Shown here piece by piece: positions 53,742 through 63,293 of a stretch of 64,000 bases of DNA. Under the pieces are notes generated by a model. The model saw nothing but the letters and a program-made list of their open reading frames with translations. It had not been told where the DNA came from and made no database searches. Made by a program: the position numbers and the translations under genes. Source of the stretch: Cystobacter fuscus DSM 2262 (lineage in GTDB: Bacteria; Myxococcota; Myxococcia; Myxococcales; Myxococcaceae); NCBI RefSeq assembly GCF_000335475.2, contig NZ_ANAH02000004.1, positions 1 through 64,000 of the forward strand, read 5' to 3'. The first letter of the stretch is position 1, and each line of letters begins with the position of its first letter.

Positions 53742-54221
53742 ATGTTGAACTACAAGGATGAGCTGGTGGGCAAGCTGCGGCACGTGGCGGTGAAGGCGGG
53801 CGTCCAGGGCGTCCACTACCTCGCCGAGGGCGCCGCCGTGGCGACGAGGGCCATCGAGCAACTCCAGGAGAAGCTGGCCCAATACGAGGAGCAGGACGAG
53901 GAGCAGGGCTCCGTCCAGCGCGCCTCGGACGCGGACAAGAGCGACGAGGGCTCGGACGAGTCCGACCCGGAGCTGCGCGCGCAGGCGCGGGCCACCGCGG
54001 AGCTCATCATGGATGAGGCGCGAGCGGTGGAGCAGCGCATCAAGCAGGCGCGGCCGGCGCGTCACCCGCTCGAGGTGACGGTCGAGGCGAGCCCCGAGAC
54101 GGGCAAGTCGAGGACGCAGGGCCGCAAGACGACGACGACGGCCACGGCGCCCAAGCGGGCCACGGCCCCGACGGGAGGCTTCAAGGCCAAGCGGGGCCAG
54201 AAGCACACCCACGACCACTGA
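53742..54221 (+). CDS. Hypothetical helical protein with basic tail
   Basis: This 159-residue protein has an amphipathic N-terminus (LNYKDELVGKLRHVAVKAG), an acidic middle (EEQDEEQG, DEGSDESDPE) and a Lys/Thr-rich tail (RKTTTTATAPKRATAPTGG). GGGGG lies eight bases before the ATG. No domain is recognised. The tail resembles that of the basic protein at 21291 in composition only. Confidence 0.6.
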   Translation: MLNYKDELVGKLRHVAVKAGVQGVHYLAEGAAVATRAIEQLQEKLAQYEEQDEEQGSVQRASDADKSDEGSDESDPELRAQARATAELIMDEARAVEQRIKQARPARHPLEVTVEASPETGKSRTQGRKTTTTATAPKRATAPTGGFKAKRGQKHTHDH

Positions 54222-54263
54222 CGTGGGGAGCCCCCCCGCGGCGCGAGGGGCTCGGGTGAGCGA

Positions 54264-54842
54264 CTAGGTCCGGGTGACCTTGGGGGAGGCGGAGCGGGAC
54301 ACCGCGCGGCTGTGCATGCGCGCGTTCTTGACGGACACCCCCGAGGCCTTCATCTGGGCGGCCTTCTCGGCGGCGAGCCGCTCGGCCTCGGCCCTGCGGG
54401 CCAGGTCATCCGCGGCGAGCTGGGCGCGGCGCTGGACCATGCGCTCGCGCATGCCGTCGGCGGACAGGTCCACGTGGGCGCGGTGCAGCCGGTAGAGGAG
54501 ATCCTCGCGCAGGGTCCCCTTGCCGCGCGCCGGCTCCACGCCGCCGGACAGACCCACGATGAACTTGGGCCGCTCCTCCTGCGTCTGGAGGCAGCGCACG
54601 AGCAGCCCCTGGGTGATAAAGTTCAGCCGGGCCACGTCGGGGATGAACACCACGCCGCGCGTCTTCTTGAGCGCCTCGACGAGCTGCTCGTTCTGGCGCA
54701 CTTCCATCAGCGCGCCCTCGTGGAGGAAGCTTCGCGCCGCCACCGAGGCCCACGTCCGCCGCTCATCCTCCGTCCCGCCGCTCACGAGCACCGAAGCACG
54801 ATTCGTCAGTAGTTCCTCTTCGCCGTAGCCTTGCGATGCCAC
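54264..54842 (-). CDS. Vestigial sigma-54 AAA+-like protein
   Basis: This 192-residue protein keeps parts of a sigma-54 activator AAA+ domain: VVFIPDVARLNFITQGLLVR at the Walker B position and LREDLLYRLHRAHVDLS, very like '[11 protein letters not shown]...'. The Walker A position reads VSGGTEDERRTW, so ATP binding is unlikely, and GAFTGA and the HTH are absent. A Lys/Arg/Ser tail follows. It may be a regulatory partner or dominant-negative relic of enhancer-binding proteins. Start is GTG 54842 with GGAGGG upstream. Confidence 0.72.
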   Translation of the reverse strand: MASQGYGEEELLTNRASVLVSGGTEDERRTWASVAARSFLHEGALMEVRQNEQLVEALKKTRGVVFIPDVARLNFITQGLLVRCLQTQEERPKFIVGLSGGVEPARGKGTLREDLLYRLHRAHVDLSADGMRERMVQRRAQLAADDLARRAEAERLAAEKAAQMKASGVSVKNARMHSRAVSRSASPKVTRT

Positions 54843-55018
54843 AGGTAGCCCTCCTCGTCATGACGGCTCTGGGCAAAGATTAGCGCAAAACGGGTTCCCC
54901 TTGGAACACTTGCAAGTGCTGACGGGCCGAAAAACCGGCCTCTCCCGGGCAGCGGGGTGGGACGGGGGAGCCAGGCCAACCAACCCACCGGGTCATCCCA
55001 GACGGCCCGAGGCCATCC

Positions 55019-55378
55019 CTAACGTGGCAGGAAGGCCGAGTGGCCGTCGTGGCTGGTGTGGTCCTCGTTGGGGCCGTTGCCCCCGCGGACGCCATCGGCG
55101 CCATAGGACTGGAGGAAGGGCCGCTGGCCGTTGCTCGCGTAGGCGTACGGGTGGCCCCAGGGGTTCACCGGCACCTCGGGCAGGTACTTGGGCACGAGGA
55201 AGGACAGGTCGCCCTCCTCGGGGAGGGAGCCATGCTCGGTGCGGTAGACTTCGAGCGCGGCGGTGATGCGGGCGAAGTCCGCGTGGGTCTGGGCGACCCC
55301 GGGGTCGGTCTTCCCGCGCAGCCCGAGCCACACGGACAGGCCGATGAGCACCGGAGCCAGCAGCAGGAAGGGAATCAT
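55019..55378 (-). CDS. GspG-like (type II pseudopilin C-domain) orphan
   Basis: This 119-residue protein has an N-terminal hydrophobic segment (MIPFLLLAPVLIGLSVWLGL). A GspG-type domain follows: TDPGVAQTHADFARITAALE, YRTEHGSLPEEGDLSFLVP, VNPWGHPYAY and the Ca-site region SYGADGVRGG with later Asp residues. The prepilin peptidase site (G|FTLxE) is missing, so it would be anchored rather than processed. No other T2SS gene is present here. It may be a free-standing envelope protein built from a pseudopilin domain. Confidence 0.7.
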   Translation of the reverse strand: MIPFLLLAPVLIGLSVWLGLRGKTDPGVAQTHADFARITAALEVYRTEHGSLPEEGDLSFLVPKYLPEVPVNPWGHPYAYASNGQRPFLQSYGADGVRGGNGPNEDHTSHDGHSAFLPR

Positions 55379-55442
55379 GGGGTGGACGCGGCGGCGGGGC
55401 GTCCCAGACGTTTGACTCGAGGGGGCGTTCACCCCCCGGCGC

Positions 55443-57062
55443 CTACCACAGGGCGCGGAAGAGCGACACCGGATGGGGCTTGCCGCGCAGCCGCACGGGC
55501 GGTAGCTCCTCGAAGCTGGCCTCATGGCCGGGCAGCACCGCCACGGTGCGCTCGCCCACCAGGATTTCCCCCGGCCCGGCGAGCGCGCACAGGCGGGCGG
55601 CCACGTTCACCGCGTCGCCGATGCAGGTGTACTCGGTGCGCACCGCGCCCCCGATGTTGCCCGCCACCGCCGCGCCCGTGTTGACGCCAATGCCCAGCTC
55701 GAGCTTGAGCGGCCGGCCCTCGCGCGTGGTGGCCCACTCGGCCTCGGCGCGCCGGCGCAGGTCCACCATGAAGGCCATCATCATCTTGGCGCACTGGAGC
55801 GCGCGCAGGGCGTCGTCCGGGCGGAACACCGGCGCGCCGAACACGGCCATGAGCCCGTCCCCGAGGAACTTGTCCAGGGTGCCCCCACACGTGAGCACCG
55901 CATCGGCCAGGCCTCCGAGCACCTGGTTGAGCACGCCCACCGTCTGCTCGGGGGGAAGGCTGTCGGCGAGCCCCGTGAAGTTGCGGATGTCGGCGAAGAG
56001 CGTCGTCACCTCGCGCTTCTCGCCCGTGAGCACCACCGCGTCCGGGCTCTTGAGGATCTCCTCCACCACGGCGTCGGACGTGTAGCGGGCGAAGAGCTTG
56101 CGGATGCGCTCCGTCTCGCCCGTGCGGCGCATGACGCTCTCGATGCGCGCGGCCAGCTCGTCCATGGAGGCCGACTTGTTGACGTAGTCGTCGGCGCCCG
56201 CGCGCAGGCCGCTCACGCGCTCGGAGTCGTTGTCGTTGGCGGTGAGGATGATGACGGGCATGGCCCGCGTGGGGCCTTCCTTCAGCCGCCGGCACAGCTC
56301 CATGCCGTCCAGCCCCGGCATGTCCAGGTCGCTCAGGACGATGGCCGGCTGCACCTTGTTCACCTGCTCCAGCGCCTCGTACGGATCCTGGAAGCACACC
56401 ACGTCGTAGCCGAGCGACACGAGCCCGTCCTGCACGAAGGCGCACGCGAGCGGGCTGTCGTCCACCACCATGACGCGGTGGTGCCCCGCCTCGGGCTGGG
56501 CGCGCACCGAGGACTCCTGACGGCCGGCGACCCGGCCCTGCAGGGCCAGTCCCTCGTAGAGCTGTTTATAGGAGCAATAGCCGTGCTCGACGAGGATCTC
56601 CCCCAGCTTGCGGCCCGAGCGGCGCTGGAGCGTGAGCGCCTCGTCGAGCTGGGACAGGGTGAGGTACTTGAGCCCCACGAGCACCTCGCCCAGCGGCGGG
56701 TGCACCGGAAGAAAGCCCGGGGGGGCGTGGTTCAGTCCGAGCGCCTCGCCCAGCGCCTCCTGGATCTGCTCGCGCGTGACGTAGCCCAGGGAGATGAGGG
56801 CCTCGCCCAGGCGCTGCCCGTTGAGGGCCTGGAGCGAGAGGGCCTCCTCGATCTGCTTGGGGGTGACGATGCCCAGCTTGAGCAGCAGCTCGCCGAAAAG
56901 CGGGCTGTCCACGCGGACCGCGCGGTGGGGATCTGGGCGCTCGGGGGCCGGCACGTTGTCCAGGGAAGGACGGCTCAACGGGCTCTCCACCTTGGTGAGG
57001 GGTGATTCCAAGGGCCGCAGCCTACCCCAGGCCGGGCCCCTCGAAACACCCCGGAGGTACAC
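55443..57062 (-). CDS. MshEN-receiver-class III nucleotide cyclase
   Basis: This 539-residue protein has tandem GspE/MshEN-like N-terminal units. These are [20 protein letters not shown] and [20 protein letters not shown] (about 54-105), then [20 protein letters not shown] and [20 protein letters not shown] (about 125-170). A receiver follows (phospho-acceptor Asp245 in [11 protein letters not shown]), then a class III cyclase catalytic domain with metal aspartates in [11 protein letters not shown] and [11 protein letters not shown] and the [15 protein letters not shown] block. It probably makes cAMP or cGMP under control of phosphorylation and, if the MshEN units bind it, c-di-GMP. Start GTG 57062 is tentative; a GTG at 56990 is possible. 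A kinase gene lies 50 bases upstream on the same strand. Confidence 0.86.
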   Translation of the reverse strand: MYLRGVSRGPAWGRLRPLESPLTKVESPLSRPSLDNVPAPERPDPHRAVRVDSPLFGELLLKLGIVTPKQIEEALSLQALNGQRLGEALISLGYVTREQIQEALGEALGLNHAPPGFLPVHPPLGEVLVGLKYLTLSQLDEALTLQRRSGRKLGEILVEHGYCSYKQLYEGLALQGRVAGRQESSVRAQPEAGHHRVMVVDDSPLACAFVQDGLVSLGYDVVCFQDPYEALEQVNKVQPAIVLSDLDMPGLDGMELCRRLKEGPTRAMPVIILTANDNDSERVSGLRAGADDYVNKSASMDELAARIESVMRRTGETERIRKLFARYTSDAVVEEILKSPDAVVLTGEKREVTTLFADIRNFTGLADSLPPEQTVGVLNQVLGGLADAVLTCGGTLDKFLGDGLMAVFGAPVFRPDDALRALQCAKMMMAFMVDLRRRAEAEWATTREGRPLKLELGIGVNTGAAVAGNIGGAVRTEYTCIGDAVNVAARLCALAGPGEILVGERTVAVLPGHEASFEELPPVRLRGKPHPVSLFRALW

Positions 57063-57111
57063 TCCCCTGGCCGCCCAACCTCCGAGCGGCCACCCGCGGA
57101 TGCTCCGGAGA

Positions 57112-59049
57112 CTACCCGCGCGGTAGCGTCACGGTGAAGGTGGAGCCCTCGCCCGGCCCGCCGTGCACCTGGATGGAGCCCCCGTGGGCATCGATGATCT
57201 CCCGGGTGATCCACAACCCCAGGCCGAGCCCCTGGTAGCGCTTGTCCTCCACCGCCCGCTCGAAGCGCTCGAAGATGCGCGCGCGGTCCTCGGGCGCGAT
57301 GCCGATGCCGTGGTCCTTCACCACGAGCCGCACGCCCTTTTGACCGCCCTCCTCCACCCGCACCTCCACGGGCTGGCCGCGGCCGTACTTGACCGCGTTG
57401 GACAGGAGGTTGACGAGCACCTGCTCCAGGCGCATGCGATCCCACCGCCCCGCCGGGACGGCGTCCACGATGAGCCGCACCTCGCTGCCCGAGCGCGAGA
57501 ACGCCTCGGACATGCGCCCGAGCACCTCGCGCGTGAGCTGCGCCAGGTCCAACTCCTCGCGCTCGAGCAACAGCCGCCCCGAGGAGATGCGGCCCACGTC
57601 GAGCAGCTCGTCCACCAGCACCGCCAGCCGCTCGCTGGCGCGCTCGGCCTTCGCCACGCGCTCGGCGACGTCCGGCGCGGCGGCCTCGCCGCGCGTGAGG
57701 CGCGCGAGCATCTGGATCTGCAGCCGCAGCGCGCACAGGGGCGTCTTCAGCTCGTGTCCGGCGACGGAGAGGAAGTCATCGCGCAGCCGCACCGCCTCGG
57801 TGGCCGCGCCGTACAGCCGCGCGCCGACGATGGCCAGGGCGGCGCGCTCGCCGAGGCTCTTCAGCAGGAGCCGATCCTCCTCGGTGTAGGGCCGGCTGCC
57901 CCCCGCCACGTCGCGCACCACCCCGAGGGTTCCCACCACCCTCCCCTGGGCGCGCAGGGGCACCACGAGCAGGCTCTGGGCCCCGTAGCGCTCCAGGTAG
58001 GGCACGTACTCCGCCAGGCCCTCCGAGGCGCGCGCCGCCTCCGCGTCGATGTCCGGCAGCAGCACCGAGTGCCCCCCCAGCACGACGCCCCCGTGAAGCC
58101 CCTCGCCCGAGCGCTGCCGGCGCGCGTGCACCGTGCTCGCGAGCAACCAGCGCGCCTCCGGGTCCGGGTGGTGGAGGGTGACGGGCTCCAGGGTGGAGTC
58201 CTCCTCGCGGATGAGCTGGAGCACACACCCATCACCGATGACCTCGGACACCTTGTGGGCGATGACGTCCAGCACCGCCGGCAGCTCCAGGCCCGCCTGG
58301 GCGAGGAGCCTGTCCACGTCCACGAGGATGCGCAGACGCGCGGCGTGGCGGCGCGACTCGGCCTCGGCGGCGCGCGACTCGCGCAACAGCCGCGCATGGT
58401 CGATCGCCAGGCCCACGCGCGACGCCAGGTCCTCGGTGAGCATGCGCTCCGCCTCGCCGAAGGGCTCGCGCCCGGGCCCGCGCACGAAGGACATGGCGCC
58501 CAGGGTGCGGTGGCGTGCCGCCAGGGGCACGACGAGGAACGAGCCCCCGGACTCGCGGCCCCCGGCCTCCGGCGCGAGCCCCCGCGTGCCCGGCACGCCG
58601 AGCCCGGTGACGAGCAGGGGGCAGCCGGTGCGCACCACCTCGGTGATGGCCGAGGGGCGCACGCGCTCGGGGGTGAAGGCCTCGAGGCACCCGGTGCACG
58701 GAGAGCGCTCCTCGTGCGCGTGCCGCGCGGTGAGCCGCCGGAGCGCGCCGTGCTCGTCGAGGAAGTCCACCGCGCACCAGTCGGCGAAGCCCCCCACCAC
58801 GAGCTGCGCCACCGCGGCCACCGCCTCCTCCCACTCGAGCGGACCGGACAGCAGCCCCCCCGCTTCGGCGAGCACCCGCAGCCGCAGCGAGGCCGCCTCC
58901 TCCTGGACTTGCGCCACGAGCACCGCGTCCGCGGCGCTGCGCACCAGCTCCCGCAGCAGCCCCGAGGCCGAGGGAGCGCCCACGGGCTGCTCCAACGCAT
59001 GAGACATGCGATCCATGACCGTCATGAAGTTGTCTTGGGGCACTTGCAT
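57112..59049 (-). CDS. GAF-GAF sensor histidine kinase
   Basis: This roughly 645-residue soluble kinase has two GAF domains (about 65-215 and 245-395), the second ending [21 protein letters not shown] phospho-acceptor helix with AGHELKTPL follows, then a HATPase domain ([20 protein letters not shown]). Two cysteines (CTGC, 108-111) in the first GAF resemble a possible redox or metal site. No receiver is attached, so it could phosphorylate the receiver of the cyclase 50 bases downstream. Start ATG 59049 follows a G-rich tract; ATG 59076 in the same frame is possible. Confidence 0.86.
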   Translation of the reverse strand: MQVPQDNFMTVMDRMSHALEQPVGAPSASGLLRELVRSAADAVLVAQVQEEAASLRLRVLAEAGGLLSGPLEWEEAVAAVAQLVVGGFADWCAVDFLDEHGALRRLTARHAHEERSPCTGCLEAFTPERVRPSAITEVVRTGCPLLVTGLGVPGTRGLAPEAGGRESGGSFLVVPLAARHRTLGAMSFVRGPGREPFGEAERMLTEDLASRVGLAIDHARLLRESRAAEAESRRHAARLRILVDVDRLLAQAGLELPAVLDVIAHKVSEVIGDGCVLQLIREEDSTLEPVTLHHPDPEARWLLASTVHARRQRSGEGLHGGVVLGGHSVLLPDIDAEAARASEGLAEYVPYLERYGAQSLLVVPLRAQGRVVGTLGVVRDVAGGSRPYTEEDRLLLKSLGERAALAIVGARLYGAATEAVRLRDDFLSVAGHELKTPLCALRLQIQMLARLTRGEAAAPDVAERVAKAERASERLAVLVDELLDVGRISSGRLLLEREELDLAQLTREVLGRMSEAFSRSGSEVRLIVDAVPAGRWDRMRLEQVLVNLLSNAVKYGRGQPVEVRVEEGGQKGVRLVVKDHGIGIAPEDRARIFERFERAVEDKRYQGLGLGLWITREIIDAHGGSIQVHGGPGEGSTFTVTLPRG

Positions 59050-59199
59050 GCCCACCCCCCCCGCCCGGAACTCCATCGGGCGAGCGGACAGTGTTCCATG
59101 CCTCGTGACGCTTGCCTACCCGGCTTGCGTGCGAACGTCTTCCCCCGGATGCTCCTCCCGGGTGCATGTGTCCAGCGCCACCCGGGATTGTCCCGCGGG

Positions 59200-60312
59200 T
59201 CAATGGACGAAGATGGCGAAGACGACTTCCAGGACGATGAGCAGGACGATGGTGAGCTCCAGGGAGAGGGAGCGATCCGTGTCCACCTCGCCCTTGAGCA
59301 GGCCGTAGGTCTGGGTGAGGAGCTGTTGTTTGCGCGTCACCGAGGCCTGCCAGGCGGGGATGCGCATGCGTTTGACGGCGGCCTCGTAGACCTTGGACAG
59401 GTAGAAATCGCCGATGATTTTCAGGCTGTTCTCCACGCGCTCGACGAACTCGTTGAGGTCCACCAGGGTGGCGAGCGTCTCGCGGGTGAGCTGGCGGTAG
59501 GGGCTGCGCACGAGGGTGGACCAGCCCCGGCGGCGCTCCTGCATCCGGTCGTGGATGCGGCCGATGTGCGCGTCCAACAGGTCGTCGTAATAGCGGAACT
59601 CCAACAATTGCGCGTTGGCCACCTCCAGCAGGTCCGGGATGTCATTGGAGCCGGAAGGCTCGTAGACGAAGGCGCTGTTCCAGTCGACGAGGACCAGGTC
59701 ATCCACGGTGTAGCTGAAGCGCGAGGAGAGGACGGACTCGCGCTCGCGCGGGGACAGGGGCTTGGCGTCCACCTCCCCGAGCAGCAGCCGCGCCAGGTCC
59801 GCGCGCGCGAGCAATTCCTCGGCGTTCGGAGTGCCCTCGATGCGCTCCACGAAGAGCACGGTATAGCTCTCGTTCTGCTCCCAGAGGTGGGGCCCCTGGG
59901 CGGCCGGGGCAATCATGTGTCGCACCGACTCGATGAGCTCCAGGGCGAGCGCTTCCAGGGCCACGCTGTCATACAGCTCGTCGGCGAGCGCGGTGAGCGC
60001 GTCGAAGCCGGTGCCCGGCGTCACCGGGACGCGCAGGATGATGGAGGCGGCGCCATGGTCGAACAGGCGCGCCGTCACGTCCACCGTGACGGGCCCCTGG
60101 CGCAGGGCGAGCACGCGCCGGCCCAGCTCGAAGGCCAGGGGCGGGTTGGGCAGGAGCAGATACTGGCTGTTTTCCCGGCTCAGCTTGAGGCGGCGGGCGT
60201 CCGCGGAGATGACCTGCCGGGCCCGTTCCAGGTCGAGCTCCTCCGCGATGTCGAAGGTGCGGTAGCAGAGGACGTGAGCCTTCTCCAGGATGAGCGGGAC
60301 GGGGGCCGACAT
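59200..60312 (-). CDS. Rmd1/DUF155-family membrane protein
   Basis: This 370-residue protein has the Rmd1/YagE (DUF155) pattern: HVLCYRTFDIAEELDLE near the N-terminus, DDLVLVDWNSAFVYEPSG, LEVANAQLLEFRYYDDLLDA and a C-terminal membrane helix (LELTIVLLIVLEVVFAIFVH). In yeast Rmd1/Sif2 relatives act at mitochondrial or vacuolar membranes; bacterial roles are unknown. It is tail-anchored by its last 22 residues. Confidence 0.85.
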   Translation of the reverse strand: MSAPVPLILEKAHVLCYRTFDIAEELDLERARQVISADARRLKLSRENSQYLLLPNPPLAFELGRRVLALRQGPVTVDVTARLFDHGAASIILRVPVTPGTGFDALTALADELYDSVALEALALELIESVRHMIAPAAQGPHLWEQNESYTVLFVERIEGTPNAEELLARADLARLLLGEVDAKPLSPRERESVLSSRFSYTVDDLVLVDWNSAFVYEPSGSNDIPDLLEVANAQLLEFRYYDDLLDAHIGRIHDRMQERRRGWSTLVRSPYRQLTRETLATLVDLNEFVERVENSLKIIGDFYLSKVYEAAVKRMRIPAWQASVTRKQQLLTQTYGLLKGEVDTDRSLSLELTIVLLIVLEVVFAIFVH

Positions 60313-60342
60313 GGGGGCGGCAGCTTAACCGCTTGGGAAGAC

Positions 60343-61095
60343 TTACGGTCCACCTTCGGACCGGCCCGGAGGCTGGGGAGGATCCATCTGGGCGAAAAGG
60401 CTGTCGGCGAAGCGCTGGACGCAGTCGGTGGGGGGGGCGGGGAGGAGGGAGCACTGCCGCGTGGCGAGCAACTCGGGACCGGCCAGCACGCGCTCCAACC
60501 TTTCCACATAGGGCTTCCAGTCATCCCGGGACAGCTTGCGCGAGGGGCGCGCCGGCTCAATGGCCTGGGTGGGAGCGTGGGCGGCGCTCTGGCGGACCCG
60601 GTCGCGGTAGGCATTCCAGGCGCGGCGGGCCTCGGCCGCGGGCCCCTCGAGCGACGGGGACAGGGGCGCGAGCGGGTTGCGCTCTCCGCGGGCCCAGGCC
60701 TCGGCGTGGAAGCCACGCCAGGCATGGTGGCGCTGGAGGCATTGGCTCTCGGTGAAACCATACCCGGTGCCCATGGAGCGCTCGCCGGTGGTCAGGTCCA
60801 CCCAGTTGGCCTCCTCGGCGGCGGCACAGGCCTCGGCCATCCAGCGGTTGTAGTCGGCCTGCAAGGCCATCCACTCCTTGAAGGCCTCGGGCCTGGACTT
60901 CTTGAGCGGGAGGATGACGCGGTCGAGCGCCTTGTCCATGGCCTTGCGCAGACACTCGGCGCGCCGCTGCTCCCTCAGCTTCATCTCCACGTTCGAGTCC
61001 GGCTCCGCCTTGGACGGAGGGCACACCCGGGTGGCCCAGGTCTCCAGGGCGGGGGGGGCGGCCGTCAGCAGCAGGGCGAGCGGGAACACGAGCAT
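60343..61095 (-). CDS. Exported hypothetical protein, LprI-like in part
   Basis: This 250-residue protein has a signal peptide (MLVFPLALLLTAAPPAL). A helical mature domain follows with paired cysteines (VCPPSK, ECLRKA, EACAAAEE, QCLQRH, QCSLLP, DCVQRF). The Cys/Trp spacing (WMALQADYNRWMAEACAAAE) recalls lysozyme-inhibitor LprI/DUF1311 proteins, but the match is weak. Function is unknown. Confidence 0.68.
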   Translation of the reverse strand: MLVFPLALLLTAAPPALETWATRVCPPSKAEPDSNVEMKLREQRRAECLRKAMDKALDRVILPLKKSRPEAFKEWMALQADYNRWMAEACAAAEEANWVDLTTGERSMGTGYGFTESQCLQRHHAWRGFHAEAWARGERNPLAPLSPSLEGPAAEARRAWNAYRDRVRQSAAHAPTQAIEPARPSRKLSRDDWKPYVERLERVLAGPELLATRQCSLLPAPPTDCVQRFADSLFAQMDPPQPPGRSEGGP

Positions 61096-61168
61096 TCCCA
61101 GGCTCTAGCACGCGCGCGCCGGGCCCCCAATCCGCCCCCATCCACCGGTGAACACTCTCCGCCCGGCC

Positions 61169-62035
61169 CTAGCGGGCCCCGGGGGGAACGAGCTCCGTGC
61201 GCACATCCCACAGCTCGGGGAAGAAGCGCAAATCCAACGCCTTGCGCAGGAACCCCACGCCCGAGGAGCCTCCCGTGCCGGGCTTGAAGCCGATGACACG
61301 CATCACCGTCATCATGTGTCGGTAGCGCCACAGCTGGAAGCGCTCCTCCACGTCCACCAGCTTCTCGCACATCTCATAGGCGTCCCAATGGCGCTCGGGG
61401 TTCTCGTAGATGATCCGGAACACCTCCATCACCCCGGCGCTCTTCTCGTAGGGCTGACGCCAATCCCGCTCGATGCGATCCGCGGGCACGGCGAGCCCCT
61501 TGCGCGACAGGTGGCGCAGGAATTCGTCATACACGCTGGGAGACTCCAACAGACGCTCGAGCTGGGCGTGCTCGGTGGGCGAGTGCCGGAAGGGAGCGAG
61601 CGTGGCCTCGTTCTTGTGGCCCAGCAGGAACTCCAGCGCCCGGTATTGATGGCTCTGAAAGCCGGACGCCTGCCCGAGCGCGCCCCGGAACTCGAGGTAC
61701 TCGTTGGGCGTGAGCGTCTCCAGGACACTCCACTGCTCGAAGAGCATGCGCTGGATGTGGCCCACCCGGGAGAAGATCTTGAAGGAGGGCTCCAGCTCGT
61801 CCTTCTGCACGTAGCGGATGACGGCTTCCAGCTCATGGACGAGCAACTTCATCCACAGCTCGCTCGTCTGGTGCTGGATGATGAAGAGCAGCTCGTCGTG
61901 ATGGGGGGGTTGCGAGCGGGGAACCTGCGCGGAGAGCAATCGCTCCAGCTGCAGATACTCGCCATACGTGGTCCGACCGGCCAGGTCGGTAAAGATTCCA
62001 GGCTCCAGCTCGCGCTTGTTCATGAATGCCAGCAT
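61169..62035 (-). CDS. kynA: Tryptophan 2,3-dioxygenase
   Basis: This 288-residue haem enzyme opens the indole ring of tryptophan to N-formylkynurenine. The family signature is complete: [36 protein letters not shown] with the substrate-side His, YEFRG-like [20 protein letters not shown], and the haem-ligand His in [34 protein letters not shown] completes the C-terminus. Length is usual. ATG 62035 (MLAFMNKRE) or 62023 are both possible. Kynureninase and formamidase are not adjacent in this window. Confidence 0.94.
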   Translation of the reverse strand: MLAFMNKRELEPGIFTDLAGRTTYGEYLQLERLLSAQVPRSQPPHHDELLFIIQHQTSELWMKLLVHELEAVIRYVQKDELEPSFKIFSRVGHIQRMLFEQWSVLETLTPNEYLEFRGALGQASGFQSHQYRALEFLLGHKNEATLAPFRHSPTEHAQLERLLESPSVYDEFLRHLSRKGLAVPADRIERDWRQPYEKSAGVMEVFRIIYENPERHWDAYEMCEKLVDVEERFQLWRYRHMMTVMRVIGFKPGTGGSSGVGFLRKALDLRFFPELWDVRTELVPPGAR

Positions 62036-62123
62036 GGCGGGCCCCCCCGAGGCCCGCAAGGAGGACCGGACCTTCTCCAGAAGGAGAAAGACCCGCTCCC
62101 CCGTCGCCGTGCCAGGCGGAAGA

Positions 62124-62675
62124 CTACCCGGCGTTCTTCTGGGCCTCGGCCAGGGCCTTGGCGGCGGCGCGGCCACGGGGCAGCTTGATGTCCTCCACGC
62201 TGTTGGGCTCGGCGTAGTCCTTCCACTCGCCCGGGCGGCGGTTGGTCTTCTCGAGCATGCGCAGCTTCTGGTAGTGCGCGGCGCAGTAGCCCTTGGTGCG
62301 GCTGGGCTTGCCACAGCCAATGATGGCGCAATCCCGCGCACCGCCCTCGGTGCTGGCAGCCGGCTTGCGGCCACGGCGCTTGCCACCCGCCGAGGAGGAA
62401 GAGGACGCCTGGGAAGAGGACGCCTGGGAAGAGGCGCGGGGAGGACGGCCCGGGCTGCGCCGCGCGGGGGCGGCGGCCGCCGAGCGCTGTCCGCCCGACA
62501 CGCCGAAGAGGGGACCCACCGCGCTGGCCAGCGGCGCGAGCTGCTCGGCCACGCTGCGCAGGCTGTCGAGATCCGACGTGCCCGCCTCCAGACGCGACAC
62601 CAGGTCGCGCAGCGGCTTGAGCTGAATCTCGATCTCGCTACGAACCATATCCCTGAATGCCTTGTCGACCGACAT
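62124..62675 (-). CDS. Zinc-knuckle protein, paralog of 13387-14178
   Basis: This 183-residue protein shares three parts with the gene at 13387: the N-terminal helix [20 protein letters not shown], the knuckle [20 protein letters not shown] (C-x4-C-x8-C-x2-H) followed by [17 protein letters not shown], and the [10 protein letters not shown] tail. The linker here is Ser/Ala-rich instead of Pro-rich. A role in nucleic-acid binding is plausible. It is preceded by an unusually AT-rich promoter region with a dyad, and AGGA precedes the ATG. Confidence 0.75.
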   Translation of the reverse strand: MSVDKAFRDMVRSEIEIQLKPLRDLVSRLEAGTSDLDSLRSVAEQLAPLASAVGPLFGVSGGQRSAAAAPARRSPGRPPRASSQASSSQASSSSSAGGKRRGRKPAASTEGGARDCAIIGCGKPSRTKGYCAAHYQKLRMLEKTNRRPGEWKDYAEPNSVEDIKLPRGRAAAKALAEAQKNAG

Positions 62676-63293
62676 GCTCGTGTATCCTCGTGCTCGATGG
62701 CCGCCGCTTCGCCGCGGCACGGCTCATCCTGGGGGTTTGCTGTTGCGGCTGTTGTACACAACAGCTCAACAAACATAACGCCATAAATACACCGTTTGTC
62801 GATTAAATTTAATTAAATGTCGTTTCTTCCGTGAATCATGCTGCTACATCTGAACGCATTTTCAGTACGGGATTGAGCAGGAATCCCAACCCCAAAAGCC
62901 TCGCGTGGGCACCAGACACGAGGCAGCGGCCCAACACCAGGGGTTGCTAGCCGTGCGCCGCCAGGCACACGGCCGGTCTCATCGCCGCGAGGCCGAGAAT
63001 CCGCGCTCCGGCCCCCCTCACCCCTCCCTTCAGTCCGACCGTCCCGCCCGCCTGACAACACTTCATGAGACTTCGAGAGCCCTTCCCCTCGCCGGAGCCC
63101 CCGTCCCACACCCGGGACGGCCCTCGGCGCCCCGCTGCAAGCCGTTGAGCCACCGGTGACACACCGGAGAGACACCGGGGGCACCCCGGCCCCGTGTGTC
63201 ACCGCCTCGCCAGGAGTTGACGGGCAGACAGGCAGGCCCCGGCGCCCCTCTCGCAGGTGCCATCCCAACCGGCCATCCCCATCTTCATTCCCC
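62676..63293. other. Intergenic region with AT-rich promoter island
   Basis: These 618 bases hold no gene that I can support. From about 62750 to 62830 the sequence is strikingly AT-rich for this genome, including the perfect palindrome ATTAAATTTAAT (62802-62813). It probably supplies the promoter of the zinc-knuckle gene. From about 62880 to 63290 the composition returns to GC-rich and I see no clear structure; the promoter of the acyltransferase should lie here. Confidence 0.55.
62748..62765. promoter_or_regulatory. Dyad GCTGTTGT-AC-ACAACAGC
   Basis: Two 8-base arms with a 2-base spacer lie 73 bases upstream of the zinc-knuckle protein ATG. On the minus strand they follow a plausible promoter (TCGACA ... 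TTATGT, 18-base spacing). The element is placed like an operator over the transcript start. Confidence 0.55.
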
